DNA of 64,000 nucleotides, taken from the NCBI RefSeq assembly GCF_011604685.1, contig NZ_CP050063.1, positions 3,370,501-3,434,500 on the forward strand, written 5' to 3'. Below the pieces are notes generated by a model. That model made no database searches. It was not told where the DNA came from and was given only the letters and a program-made list of their open reading frames with translations. Positions 63,341-64,000 of the stretch are shown here, piece after piece. A program made the translations under genes and the position numbers. Every line of letters starts with the position of its first letter. Within the stretch, counting starts at the first letter, position 1. This stretch comes from Spirosoma aureum. GTDB lineage: Bacteria; Bacteroidota; Bacteroidia; Cytophagales; Spirosomataceae.

Positions 63341-64000
63341 TTAATAGATCATTTTCTCAATTGGAATCACCAGAATCCCTTCGGCACCCGCGGCCCGAAT
63401 GGCTTCGATATTTTCCCAGAATTCATTTTCATTCAGCACCGAATGAACCGAACTCCAGCCTTCCGTTGCCAGAGGTGTCACGGTTGGGCTTTTCATACCC
63501 GGCAATAAAGACGTAATCTGGTCGAGGGCGTGGTTGGGTGCATTCAGCACAATATATTTGTTATTCTTGGCAGCCTGTACCGACTTAATCCGGAACAGAA
63601 GTTTATCGACCAACGCCTGTTTGTCGGCATCCAATTCGGAACGGGAAATAAGAATGGCTTCTGATCGAAAAATGGTTTCGACTTCCTTAAGGCCGTTGCT
63701 CATGAGCGTACTGCCTGAACTAACAATATCACAAACCGCTTCGGCCAGGCCAATACTCGGCGCGATCTCGACCGAACCGCTAATTTCATGAATTTCCGCC
63801 CGAACCCCCTGACCCGCCAGGTAATTGCCGAGCAGGTTAGGGTATGAGGTTGCAATGTTTTTACCGTCCAGACTCTGAATGCCCGTCCAATCGCTACCAC
63901 GCGGAATCGCGATCGACAGCCGACACTTTGAAAAGCCCAGTTTATGAACGGTCTGCACCGGGCGGCCCGTTTCAACGGCTACGTTTTCGCCCACGATGCC
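63341..64000 (-). CDS. hisG: ATP phosphoribosyltransferase, 5' end outside window
   Basis: HisG catalyses the first, feedback-regulated step of histidine synthesis, joining ATP and PRPP. The visible 219 residues begin GIVGENVAVE and continue past the right edge. Signatures are CRLSIAIPRGSDW, IATSYPNLLGNYLA, EISGSVEIAPSIGLAEAVCDIVSSG with the PRPP loop, and the C-terminal regulatory domain of the long form ending GAEGILVIPIEKMIY. The GTG at 63994 is internal. It is the first visible gene of the his run on the minus strand. Confidence 0.93.
   Translation of the reverse strand, partial: GIVGENVAVETGRPVQTVHKLGFSKCRLSIAIPRGSDWTGIQSLDGKNIATSYPNLLGNYLAGQGVRAEIHEISGSVEIAPSIGLAEAVCDIVSSGSTLMSNGLKEVETIFRSEAILISRSELDADKQALVDKLLFRIKSVQAAKNNKYIVLNAPNHALDQITSLLPGMKSPTVTPLATEGWSSVHSVLNENEFWENIEAIRAAGAEGILVIPIEKMIY

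Overview
The window reads as chromosome of a Bacteroidota member of the Cytophagales, most like Spirosoma and its relatives. The basis is a SusC/SusD pair, a MurF-alanine racemase fusion, a DUF3098 protein between ftsX and uppP, TAnnTTTG-type promoters, almost no Shine-Dalgarno sequences, and very similar codon habits in nearly all genes. The genus is an inference from gene content and style. I saw no rRNA, tRNA, CRISPR array or insertion sequence.

Layout. Bases 2-4772 hold two large proteins of unknown function; the first is cut by the left edge. I tentatively link them to phage-tail-like (extracellular contractile injection) loci. Bases 4922-19037 form a pectin utilisation locus: PL22 oligogalacturonate lyase, GH106 rhamnosidase, GH31, SusC, SusD, GH28, and a convergent GntR regulator with a sugar-binding sensor. 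Together these would import rhamnogalacturonan or oligogalacturonide fragments and break them down in the periplasm. Bases 19426-25064 carry a lipoprotein, CorA, MurF-Alr and a small-subunit-type pseudouridine synthase.

Bases 25225-31246 are the most unusual part. Four same-strand genes encode an ECF sigma factor, a single-pass TPR anti-sigma-like protein, a signal-less subtilisin with a Cys-rich insertion, and an exported TPR-CHAT cysteine protease with a C-terminal membrane anchor. This looks like a two-protease signalling or conflict cassette.

Bases 31212-51888 are mainly housekeeping: a DEDDh exonuclease, CvfB-like S1 protein, S9 peptidase, FUSC membrane protein, ABC exporter, the pentose-phosphate genes rpiB, zwf and pgl, trpS, maeB, ribF, truB, uppP, DUF3098, ftsX and a GH32 fructan hydrolase. 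From 52074 to the right edge all genes are on the minus strand: metF, a small membrane protein, two tandem PAP2 phosphatases, an AddA-like helicase with an apparently dead nuclease, a small barrel protein, hisC, a peptide deformylase homologue, a class V aminotransferase, hisD and hisG (cut by the right edge).

Gaps between transcripts often hold long palindromes. Two are perfect terminator-like hairpins, one is a 48-bp inverted repeat, and about nine are imperfect pseudo-palindromes of unrelated sequence. These, the sigma/protease cassette, the inactive AddA nuclease and the two left-edge proteins are the main points for follow-up.
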